64,000 bases of DNA from Dama dama (taxonomy: Eukaryota > Chordata > Mammalia > Artiodactyla > Cervidae): positions 38,781,501 to 38,845,500 of the forward strand of contig NC_083710.1 of assembly GCF_033118175.1 (NCBI RefSeq). Direction: 5' to 3'. Numbering within the stretch: position 1 is the first letter of the stretch; each line of letters begins with the position of its first letter. Both the position numbers and the translations under genes were made by a program. A model generated the notes under the pieces. It saw only the letters and a program-made list of their open reading frames with translations. It ran no database searches and was not told where the DNA came from. Shown one piece after another: positions 54,891 to 64,000 of the stretch.

Positions 54891-55175
54891 AGGTGAGTAT
54901 GTTCCCATGTTATCTGAGGAGAACATTGAAAAGTTCACATTGGGATGGTGAGTAAACATCTGGAGTTGACACTTGCAGCTTAGGACACAACCTAGAGTTC
55001 GTGATCCCTATGTCTCCAGCTCCCACACTAGCCCCCTGGACGATGTCGCTGGGAGTTCATTCCCAATTGTATTCTGAGTGTGAAAACAGAGGTCTTCAGT
55101 GTCGTGTCATTTGCCTTGTTGAAGGCTACTGGTTATATCCAACTGATTTTTTTTTTTTATTGTATCTTCCTACAG

Positions 55176-56215
55176 AAATGATAGTGGATCCATCCTTCCA
55201 TTATGGAAACTGAACAGAATGAGATGAATGCAAATCTGGTCTCACTTTGTTTTCAACATCCCTACGTCATCCCCCTTTTGAAAAACCAATTCATGTTAAA
55301 GATGAGTATGGAGACTAATAGCATAAAGTGCTTTTTATTAAGTTTGATTTAATCTAACCTGTGCAGTTCAGCTGCTCAGTTTTGAAAGATCATTACTATT
55401 TCACTGATTTCAAGTTTACCCTGCCTCATGGAACTGCGTGGTTTAAGTAATATTAGGAAGCAGGATAAATAATTTTTGAAATTTAAACATTACTGTTTGC
55501 CACTCAAATGAGGCCACCTTCAGTCTTCTCGGGGCTGGACAGTTGTTGTTAGAGCTGGACTTCTTCCTTGGGGTTAGCTCTGCCCACTGTCTCCTCATGA
55601 CTGTCCCAAGTCTTCTACATCTTTTATTTTAACAATGTTCTTTCAGACACTGTGATTTACAAAAGACAGCCTAAACTGATGTAGGAATAAAGGAATTTAT
55701 AGGCCTAGGTAGCTATACTGAAGGGGGGTGTCTAACATTTGGATCATTAAGACACTCACCTGCTGTCGTGTCAGGATGGGTGTTTTCCTCTAAATTGTCA
55801 GTTTCATCCTCTCAAGTCAGCTCTTCCCAGTACATGATTGCAACCTCCCCAGACCTCCATCTAGCTTAGCACCCAGCAGAGCCCGAGCTTCACCCTCTGG
55901 AAGCTGCTCGGCATTCTCCTGAGTGGGTGCTCCTCTCTGGACTGTCAGCTGTGCCTGTGGACCTGTCTCTTGAGAGCACCAGGCTACCCTGTCCATGGAG
56001 TTCAAGAGCATTATGATTGAAGTCAAGCTGATTCAGCAAAGATTATCCTCTTTTATGGTTGTGCCTTGAAAGTCAAATGGGAAGACGCGTCACATTGTGT
56101 CTCTTCATTTCGTCAGAAAATTGTCACTGAAGAACAACTTATTCTTTGTTCTAGGAACTACTGAGTAGTTATAATTTAAATTTTGCTAAATAAAATGTTA
56201 AATTCAAGATACTTA
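55176..56215 (+). other. SKA3: SKA3 3' UTR exon
   Basis: The acceptor TCTTCCTACAG at 55165-55175 follows the donor at 54893. Two poly(A) signals lie in the exon: AATAAA at 55686-55691 and AATAAA at 56189-56194. Which is used cannot be told. Confidence 0.7.
56189..56194 (+). terminator. SKA3: SKA3 distal poly(A) signal
   Basis: AATAAA, the last strong + strand signal before the repeat-rich intergenic stretch. A proximal alternative is at 55686-55691. Confidence 0.55.
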
Positions 56216-58573
56216 ATCTTGCTTTTCAAGGTAAGTTCTGGTCAATCTTATAGTATATGAGGCTAACTCCCGAACTGTATCAACCTTTTGTACACTGTTT
56301 ACTGTGGCAGTGTTTTTAAGTCCACAGAGTGGATAAGATTGCTTAAGGAGGAGTGAGTATATTCACAACGTACCTAAGGACTGAATCCTGGAGTTCTCAT
56401 TTTAGAAGATGGAAAGAGGCAGAAAAATCTAGCAAAAGAGATGGAGAGGCAGCCAGGGAAACAGGAATAAAGTATTTCAAGGAGAGTGATCAATTCTGTC
56501 AGTATTGTTGAGAATCCAAGTAAAAAAAGACAGAATTACCACTGAACTTGTTAAAGTCACTGTTACTGACAGCATTGATGAATTCTCACAGAGTGCTCAG
56601 GATGAGTGTCTGGAGTTGGGTAGAGAGGTTGGAGGTGAGGAAGCAAAGACAGTGAACTGAGATGGTTCTTTTCATGAGTTTTATTCAAGAAGGGAGAGAA
56701 GAAATGGTGTGGCAACCAGAGGGGGTGTGAGTGAAACAGGAATGTTGGAGATGGGACATAAAAAACATTATATGAAAAAAAAAAAAAAAAAACATTATAT
56801 GAAACACTTCCAGTGGCCTGGGTTGTCCCCACTTGTCTTGTAAGGGCCTTGCAAATTGAGCTTGTCTGGAATTTTTCTTTCCCTGGCTCTCACCACTCTC
56901 CTCCTGAGATCCTAATTTCTGTTCCTTAGAACTAGGCTACTTCTGGCTTATCAGGCTTCAAACATGACCCTTCAGTGTTTTCCCATTGCTCCTAAGATGA
57001 ACCCAAGGTCCCACAGTGGCCTCCACGACTGCCCGTGTGTGGCCTGACCCTCGGTCACTCTCCATCTCCTCTTGCAAAGGTCTAACAAGCAGGGCCACAG
57101 TCCCTGACCACACAGGTCAGGGCTGGCACATGACTGACATGATATCTAAGAGCCAGTTCTGGGCCTCTGGGGAACTTGCCAGAAGAGCAGCATGCTTTTC
57201 TGGGTGTGCCGAGATGAACACCCAGAGCTGCAAGGGGTGAGTCCACCTGAGGAGGGGCTGCTGCTAAAGCTCCCACAGAAGACTTGTGACTCCACCTCCT
57301 CAGGTAAGTGGTTCATAAATCCATCTTCCACCCCCACCCTGCACCTCCGTTTCCTTGTTACATGAAACTCTTACCAGTGTTGGCTTATCTGCTTCAGGTC
57401 TCAGATTAAAAGTCATTCTATCAAAGATTTTAACCATTTTCCCAGTCAGCACCCCATTCTCATCCTTTATAGAACTTGGTAGAATCTGTGACAGAATGTT
57501 CCTTGCCCCACCAGACCAAAGCTCAGTGGGGACAAGGAGCTCACTGGCTCCCGTGTTCACTGTTACACTGGCACCTGCCAGCCTGGAAGGTCCTAACTGG
57601 GCTAGGCGTGGTACATTCATTAAATTCATCAACCCTTTGAATTTTTTAAAAGTAACCCCTAGCGAATAGGTGCTAGCATTTCCATTTGGCCCATGAGAAT
57701 GCTAAGGCCTTAATGATGGACTTTTCTTTCCATGTCCCATTTCCCTCCCCAGGCCTTGCTGACTGCACCTGGGGTGTACCCCTTCCCCTCCATTCTCCAC
57801 CATGCTCCAACCTCCTCACCTTCATCTCCAGCCAGACTCCGGGAAAGCACCTGATGCTTCAATGCCTTTGTTGACACCACACCCTTAATCTACTGGGAAC
57901 CTAAACGCAAGCCCTGTGGGTGCTGAACAACCTCACCTGCCATCTTCAGCATAACCTTTCTCTCTCACCCCCTTCCTATCCACCTGTGATCATGAGCACT
58001 TATACCCTCTGTCACCAAAGGCTTTCTGAGGAAGGACCTGCATGTCAGGTTTTTCTGCACCCCAGGCCCAGGGTACCTGGTGTGTAATAAGCATTCATTC
58101 CACATACTTTTTCCCTGGAAGTATGCAAAGAGTTGGTAATAATTAAAATTTCTGACAGCTTTCAATAATGTATGCAGATTTTGAAAGTGCCTCAGATGGT
58201 TCTTTGGATTCAGTTTAAATTGTTTTAATTTTATCCTATCCATGACACTGTCTCAGGAGTTGGTTATAGCTGGGCTGGCCTGCGAGCCTGTGGAGTAGGA
58301 CATTCTGACAACTGAGGGCATGAAGCAAGGGAGGAGCTACAAACACCTTTTATCTTGCGTTTAAAACAGCTATTTACTGAACAGTCGCTCTCTACCAGGC
58401 CCTCTAGGCCCCTTTCCCTGGCTCTTCCCAACAATGCAGTGAGGTGGACATGTGACTAGGACACCCTTATACAATGAACTCCTCACATTCCCAGGCTGGC
58501 AGGTTTTTCTTTTTCTTTTTAGGTTTTTCTTATTAAAATTATTTTGGTATTTAGTATTAAAATTGCTTTTTGT
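56216..58573. other. Intergenic sequence between SKA3 and SAP18, left part
   Basis: About 2.4 kb without a recognised gene. The C/T- and G-rich open frames here (for example 56563-56832 and 57300-57669) have no protein family I know and no splice context. There is an A-tract with flanking repeats at 56761-56801. Some of it may be old L2-like repeat. Confidence 0.6.
56761..56801. repeat. A-tract flanked by direct repeats
   Basis: AAAAACATTATATG occurs at 56761-56774 and 56788-56801, separated only by A. Confidence 0.9.
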
Positions 58574-58770
58574 ATGTATGTGTTAGTTCCTCGGTCACAT
58601 CTGACTCTTTATGATCCCATAGACTATAGCCCGCCAGACTCCTCTGTCCATGGAATTCTCCAGACAAAAATAGTGGAGTGAGTTGCCATTTGGTCCTCCA
58701 GGGGATCTTCCAAACCCAGGTCTCCTGCATTGCAGGCAGATTGTTTACCATCTAAGCCACCAGGGATCGG
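58574..58770 (-). mobile_element. Bov-tA SINE
   Basis: GTTAGTTCCTCGGTCACATC, CTCCTCTGTCCATGGAATTC and ATCTAAGCCACCAGGGAT. Confidence 0.92.
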
Positions 58771-58944
58771 TTTTAGCTTATTCCTCCTAGGGGTCATTTG
58801 GGGGTCGGAATCAATAACTGTCCTCATAAAATAGTTGCCTAGCTAGTTCATGATTAATCCTAGCAGAATAGACTTCCTTCAAGGTTGTTCCATTACAGAT
58901 TCCAAGAAACTACAGAAATTTTTAAGAACAACCTGTTGAAGCAA

Positions 58945-59156
58945 TGGTGCTTCCCCAGTGGTTCAGCGGTAAAAGAACCCACCTGCCAGTACAGGAGACC
59001 CTGGTTTGATCCATGGGTCAAGAAAATCCCCTGGAGAAGGAAATGGCAACCCACTCCCAGTATTCTTGCCTGGGAAATTCCACAGACAGAGGAGCCTGGA
59101 GGGCTACAGTCCACGGGGTCACAAAGAATCGGACACGACTGAGCAACTAAACAATC
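58945..59156 (+). mobile_element. Bov-tA SINE
   Basis: GGTGCTTCCCCAGTGGTTCA, CCCCTGGAGAAGGAAATGGC, CACAGACAGAGGAGCCTGGA and CGGACACGACTGAGCAACTA. Confidence 0.94.
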
Positions 59157-59839
59157 TAAGCAATAAAGTACACACAAGGACACACAAGACCTCATTGGCT
59201 GCTCTGATACTAAAACCGGAAGCCATGACCATATTATTTCTTCTAAAGAGGCATTTTGGTTTGTACAAAGACTGAACCAGGTCCACATGCTCCAGATGAC
59301 GTCCCTTAGCAGAGTCTTCACAGACAACAGCTTCACTGCCAGAGCAGGACCGGTGGAGCTGGGTGGACGCCAGCCTGCAGGGAGCTGAAGACAACAACAC
59401 ACTATTTCTGGAAACATGTTTCCAGTCATCCATTGTTGGCCTCCTCGCTTCACAGCCCACATTGAGAGCTGTTATTTAAAGCAGGCCTCCATTTCAGCTG
59501 AAGTGAAGATATAGCCACTGCCTACACCTCAGTGCTGAAGGTGAAATGAGATTGGGCACCACTCAGCATTCATATTATAACTGCTTGGTCACACTAAAAC
59601 TAAGTTTGGAATTTGTGATAGAAACAGGCTGAGTTCAGCTCTATTTAAGAGTAACAGAGTTTGCCTAACAGTTTTAACTGCTTTCCCCTTCACAGCTACC
59701 CCTATAGGCACAAACACAGAGTTGATATCTGAAACATTACCTCAGCCAGTGACCATTATGAGCATGAAAATATAAGTATAAACTTAGCACTGACTCCCTA
59801 CTGAGGTACGGAACTGAAGATGCCAAGCTCCTGTACTTG
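59157..59839. other. Intergenic sequence with an 18-bp palindrome
   Basis: No repeat or gene recognised. A perfect palindrome CTGGAAACATGTTTCCAG lies at 59408-59425. Confidence 0.6.
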
Positions 59840-60036
59840 CTTGCTTTAGTCACTCAGCCGTGTCCAACTCTGTATGACCCATGGATTCCCCCTGCCAGGC
59901 TCCTCTGTCCATGGGATTCTTCAAGCAAGAACACTGGAGTGGGTGGCCAGTTCCTTCTCCAGAGGATCTTGGAATCCAACAAGCATCTCCTGCATTGGCA
60001 GGCAGATTCTTCACCCACTGAGCCATTGAAAAAGCC
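59840..60036 (-). mobile_element. Bov-tA SINE
   Basis: GTCACTCAGCCGTGTCCAAC, CTCCTCTGTCCATGGGATTC and CATTGGCAGGCAGATTCTTC. More diverged than its neighbours. Confidence 0.9.
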
Positions 60037-60353
60037 CTGGCAAGCTCCTAAACCCTGTGAGAAAACTGAAAAGGTATCACAGGCAATGAGCGTTCTCTAG
60101 TTCACCCCACGATGGGAAACCACAAGAGCATGAGGTAGTCAGGACTCTGAAGGCCGAGCATGGTGCTGTCACAGGGACCATGAGATAGCTCAGTTACTAC
60201 CTCAAAGCCATACTTGGACAGCCAGAGGTAAATAAGGACTAAGTACAAGTCTTTTGAGTCTTAGCATTATATTCAATGATAAATTCACTAGGTATTGTTT
60301 AACTGTACTTTTGGTGGAAGATCACAACCTTTAAAGGAAAAATTCCATGTTGG

Positions 60354-60970
60354 GACACACAGGTAGCCAACAGATACATGGAATGGTGCTCAACAGTGCT
60401 AATCAGGGAAATACAAATCAAACCCACAGAGATTAACAATCACCTGTCAGCATGGTTACCATCAAAAAGACAAGAGATAAGTGTTGGCAAGTGTGTGAAG
60501 AAAAGCTATCTGCACCCACCTGTTCACTACAGCATTATTTATTGATACAATACCCATGGTATGGAAATAACTAAGTGTCCATTGGTAGGTGGACGGATGA
60601 AAAAATGTGCAACAGATACACTTACACACACACACATACATGCAAACACACACACATACATGCAATGGAATATTAGTCAGCCAAAAAATGAAGTCTTGCC
60701 ATTAGCAACAACATGGATGGCTTATGCTGAGTGAAATTAGAGAAATACCACATGCTCTCACTTATATGTAGTCTAAGAATACCCAACAAGACCCAACTCG
60801 TAGATACAGAGAGCAGATTGGTCATCAATGGTGAGGGGTGGGCAGAAACGGTAAAGCGGGTCAATACATGGTAACTAGACTTGTCATCCGTTTGTAGTGT
60901 ATGAATTATGCTGTATACCTGAAACTAATATATTGTTATGTACAAATTTTACCTAAAAAAAAAAAAAAAA
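60354..60970 (+). mobile_element. L1 3' end with poly(A) and target duplication
   Basis: 5'-truncated L1 3' region: TGGTTACCATCAAAAAGACA, GCAATGGAATATTAGTCAGC, CATGCTCTCACTTATATGTA and CTGAAACTAATATATTGTTA, then an A-run. The target TCCATGTTGG is at 60344-60353 and 60971-60980. An ACAC/ATAC microsatellite has grown inside (about 60624-60662). Confidence 0.9.
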
Positions 60971-60999
60971 TCCATGTTGGAACAAAGCAAATAAACCAC

Positions 61000-61005
61000 T
61001 TTATT
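61000..61005 (-). terminator. SAP18: SAP18 candidate distal poly(A) signal
   Basis: AATAAA on the - strand, followed by GTGGTTTATTTGCTTTG, a GT/T-rich element. An L1 target duplication starts about 20 bp beyond. Confidence 0.5.
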
Positions 61006-62520
61006 TTCAGCCAGTGGGAGAGTAACCTGGAATAATTACAGGAAAGCCCCACTGGAGGAGTTCACACTGTTGGCTTGGGAAGTCCCATATTGACTTCCTG
61101 TCTTGATCTGCAGAGTACATTGTATCTTCTCCACAAACAGGATGGTAATTAATCATGGTTCCTCTTCTCCAAAATATCAGGTTTAAGTTAATTTCATGAC
61201 TCAGCTCAAGCCTAGCTGGTCTTTATAGTCCTTTCTATAAAGGACTGAGGGGTTGGGGGCAAACTTTAGTGGAGAAGAAGCCCTAGGTCTGGGCTCCAGG
61301 CCCACGACTGTCACCTGCTGGCTGACTGACCCCGATCCCACAAGTGTTAGGTTTCCAAGGTTTGTCTGTATAAGATCAAATTACTACAATCTTACTTCAC
61401 TAGTAATATATATTTTTTCATTTGGGGATATACAGTTTCAAAGTTTTCTATGCAACAGAATGAAGGTAATAGGCCTTAATCACATGCTGCACACTGAGAT
61501 CGTAACTGTTCTGTGGACGAGACAACGCCCATTCTGTTTATGTTTTATAAAGTCCTACTTTATGGCTTTGTTATTAGTCTTCACAGTCCTGTAGGCTGTC
61601 ACTTCTATTTTACAAATTTTAAACAAAAACAAATTCAGGTAACTTGTCCAAGGTGCTCCTAGCGTAACCAGGATTTAAATGTTCAGCCCACCTGGTTTTA
61701 ACCACTCTGTATACTGCCTCAAATCAGACATGAGTCAGCCCCAGCACTGAAGAGGGTGTGTGAACATCCCTTGCTTACTCAGCTTGACCTCATCCCGGAC
61801 CTTTTCCCATGCTCTTAAGTTTCCTCTTTCGTTCTCCCTGCATTTTCAGATCTTCAAGGTAAATCTATCCGTATCCTAAGTTCTAACCCTTGCTCCTCTA
61901 TACTACTTCCTGTCCTCAGAATGCTCTATTTTCCCCATCTTAAAGCATAAAAGTCCTTTTCTCTAACTTGTCATCACACCCTGATTCAGGCAGGCCACTC
62001 TCTTCAAACACAAACAGCTTCTTCAACTTGCCTCAGCTCAGACTGTTCCAAAACACTCTAGCTGCACCCCCTCATTCCCACAGGTCCTCTTCCCAAGTCC
62101 ATACAAGCTTCTAGGTGACAAACCCCTGTTCCATTTGATATGATATGGCTTTCTTGTTCTGCCCCATTTGGGCCAAAACACAGCAACTCCATTATTTAAT
62201 ATAAACAACCAATATTATATTAAACCCCAAACCCAGGCCCCATTAACTTTCACACTCAGGATGATTGCAACATATATTTAACAATACAGTTTTACATAGA
62301 ATGCTAAGAGCACTTTTCATATTTTACAGAAGAACTTGAAACATATGGACTTTCTATTAATATTCATACCATAACAAAGCCAAATCTAATTCCTAAATAG
62401 ATGCATTACAATTTGTTTATAGAGTTTAAAGGCTTAATGGCAATAAGGAGGGGAGGAAGAAGTGAAAGTTTATTTTACATAACTGACTGGAAAATAAATT
62501 CAAGAAAAAGCAAGTACAAT
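61000..62520 (-). other. SAP18: SAP18 3' UTR
   Basis: About 1.5 kb without young repeats between the stop and an AATAAA on the - strand at 61000-61005. An earlier AATAAA at 62469-62474 could give a very short form. The distal end is inferred from the signal and from the L1 that begins just beyond it. Confidence 0.6.
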
Positions 62521-62677
62521 TTAATACGGTCTCATGCGCCCTGAAGGAGGTGGTGCCCGATTTGGAGGGGTGATCGCTATGTCCAGATAGTCTCCTATTT
62601 GGAACTTCTGTGACTGCAGGGTCATGGAGTCATCAGTCCCCTTTCTCCCAGACATGGTGCTGCCAATCTCCTTTACT
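62521..62677 (-). CDS. SAP18: SAP18 last coding exon
   Basis: The exon encodes VKEIGSTMSGRKGTDDSMTL and on to the C-terminal RMRPY and TAA. The frame stays open upstream of the acceptor but without homology, so the splice site marks the true beginning. Confidence 0.97.
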
Positions 62678-63025
62678 CTGCAGGAAAGGAGATCAACTGT
62701 TACAGGGTGGCTAAGCAATGACACTGTGTGTGTCCTAAAAAGTGAATGTGGAGCTGAATTTGCTCCATGATCTTAGAACACAATGAAAATGTAATACATA
62801 ATAATCTAAACTAGATAGTAAGATAATATGGATTATCCCTAGCAGCTAAAACATACTGAAATCAAAGAGATTATAAGGAATTAAAAATGAAAAGATACCT
62901 ACCGATAGCCAGGCCTTTTAAGATCCGTAAAAACAATTGCAAAATTGAAGTGTGTGCCTTTTTTTCTGGCTTCTGGGTAGACTTCTTTTACTAAACTAGT
63001 CAATTCTTTCAAGGTTGCATCCATC
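62521..63025 (-). CDS. SAP18: SAP18, last two coding exons (partial gene)
   Basis: SAP18 is a ubiquitin-fold protein of the Sin3/HDAC corepressor and, with RNPS1 and Acinus, of the ASAP complex at exon junctions. Exons on the - strand: 63025-62903 (acceptor TTCAG, donor GTAGGT) and 62677-62521 (acceptor CCTGCAG, TAA stop at 62523-62521). They give 92 residues after a split Trp codon: MDATLKELTSLVKEVYPEAR, KKGTHFNFAIVFTDLKRPGY, then RVKEIGSTMSGRKGTDDSMT and LQSQKFQIGDYLDIAITPPN, ending in a proline-rich RAPPPSGRMRPY. This equals the last 92 of about 153 residues known in human, with one Val/Leu difference as I recall it. The first exons, with the start codon, lie past position 64000. Confidence 0.97.
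62903..63025 (-). CDS. SAP18: SAP18 penultimate exon
   Basis: 123 nt. It encodes the central ubiquitin-like part and is preceded on the - strand by a T/A-rich tract before AAATTCAG. It ends in phase 2 (CG/A, Arg). Confidence 0.96.
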
Positions 63026-64000
63026 CTGAATTTTTTTTTTTTTTTTAAGGAAAAAAAAAGAAGACACTTGATTAATCAGCAATAATGTAACAAGGATACT
63101 GCCATACAATGAATTAGTTACATGTGTCTCAATTGCAACTTTGTTAGAAACTGTCAAGGTCTCACAACTGACTTAATTTTAAAGCACCTAATAATACTAT
63201 TTGCCCCCAAACACTATTTCCCCTTACCAGCCTGTGTTTGAAATTTTCATGAATGAAGGTAGGCTAGACTGGTAGTGTGCTAAAGGGATTTCAGAATTAC
63301 CCCACTACCTTTGCTGCTATGTAACATCTCACTGGCCTAGTGATTTATCCACTTAAGGATAACTAGTCCAAATTAATCCAAATTCTCAAATTAATTATTT
63401 TTCATTATTTCAGAGGCATACTTTTCTACATTTTAGCATCTCTGAAATGGGAATGCATCTGAGAATCAATGTGTCAGGAAAGCATTTTCATTGAGATTGT
63501 GCGTTGTTTTCCTTTCTAAGACTGAATGTTCTGATGAGTTCTGCAATAGATGGAAAAGCCAACAAAGCACATGGAATTTTCAAGGCTAAGCATAGGCTCC
63601 TTTCACAATATATATTCCTGCCTTGCCAACTTCTATTTGAACTGAGAACTTTATATAGACCTTGAGCCAATATGACACAATCTGGAAAAATCTTCTAAAA
63701 CATAAGCATCAGGTATTAGGAGCAACAGTCTAAGTTTTTGAACTGTCTTCTTCCCTGACACGGGAACATGAAATGGAGGAAAAGGAACTTGGCAGCAGCA
63801 CTGTTGAAGGGTGCTGTACAGTGACCCAGGATGCAAGGCACCAGTGAAGAGCCCTAAGGGACAGCATCGAGCAGGGGTTCAAACACCCAAGTCGTCATCT
63901 AGTTTTAACTCAGCTCCCTATTTACACCATCTCCACTACATCACACTCAGGTAAAAAACCATGGCTTCAGCTGCACTGAGAGCAAAAGGCCACAATGATC
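63026..64000 (-). other. SAP18: SAP18 intron, right window edge
   Basis: No further SAP18 exon is recognised up to 64000. The expected upstream exon, encoding the segment before the split Trp, was looked for on the - strand and not found. Sequence is AT-rich and unassigned. Confidence 0.75.

Noticed and set aside
57300..57669. Opposed frames of about 100-110 codons in the SKA3-SAP18 gap
   Set aside because: No known family, no splice sites of note, and a C/T-rich composition that lowers stop frequency.
58945..59020. tRNA gene
   Set aside because: The tRNA-like box sequences belong to the heads of Bov-tA SINEs; no intact cloverleaf tRNA was found in the window.
59006..59275. Frames of 80-190 codons around the Bov-tA copies (58885-59462)
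   Set aside because: They run through SINE sequence in both directions and have no coding homology.

Overview
This is mammalian nuclear DNA from a ruminant, probably a bovid. The evidence is the interspersed repeats: Bov-tA SINEs, CHR-type tRNA-derived SINEs and BovB LINE pieces, alongside older MIR, L2, L1M and Tigger remnants. The genes are split by introns with GT-AG boundaries. Gene content and order (ZDHHC20, MRPL57, SKA3, SAP18) match the block known from human 13q12.11, which lies on cattle chromosome 12, here read in the reverse direction. The species (cattle, buffalo, sheep, goat) cannot be fixed from the sequence alone. No prokaryotic, plasmid, CRISPR or viral coding system is present.

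Layout. Positions 1-42600, + strand: ZDHHC20, a palmitoyltransferase, without its first coding exon (left of the window). Eleven constitutive coding exons lie between 6693 and 37780, with a likely 36-nt cassette exon at 28171-28206, and then a 3' UTR of about 4.8 kb. The introns hold most of the repeats, including a nest in which an LTR-started retrocopy sits inside a Tigger element. Positions 43000-43660, - strand: MRPL57 (mL63 of the mitochondrial ribosome), tail to tail with ZDHHC20. Positions 43600-43800: a CpG-rich bidirectional promoter shared by MRPL57 and SKA3, with ETS, TATCGCGAGA, CCAAT and CHR-like motifs. Positions 43799-56215, + strand: SKA3, complete in eight coding exons (403 codons) plus a 3' UTR exon. 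Positions 56215-61000: gene-free sequence with Bov-tA copies and a truncated L1. Positions 61000-63025, - strand: the last two coding exons of SAP18, whose first exons lie beyond the right edge.

The genes do not form one pathway. ZDHHC20 acts in membranes, MRPL57 in mitochondrial translation, SKA3 at the mitotic kinetochore, and SAP18 in the splicing-linked ASAP complex and the Sin3 corepressor. The only sequence-level coupling is the MRPL57/SKA3 shared promoter and two convergent 3' ends.

I found no previously undescribed multi-gene system. The most unusual features are the cassette exon, a possible poison exon, the LTR-initiated retrocopy inside Tigger, a 62-bp duplication around an L1, a 137-bp tandem duplication beside a ZDHHC20 exon, a perfect 22-bp hairpin, and a recurring pattern of A/T-tract insertions flanked by short duplications. 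Repeat family names are from memory of consensus sequences and their boundaries are approximate.
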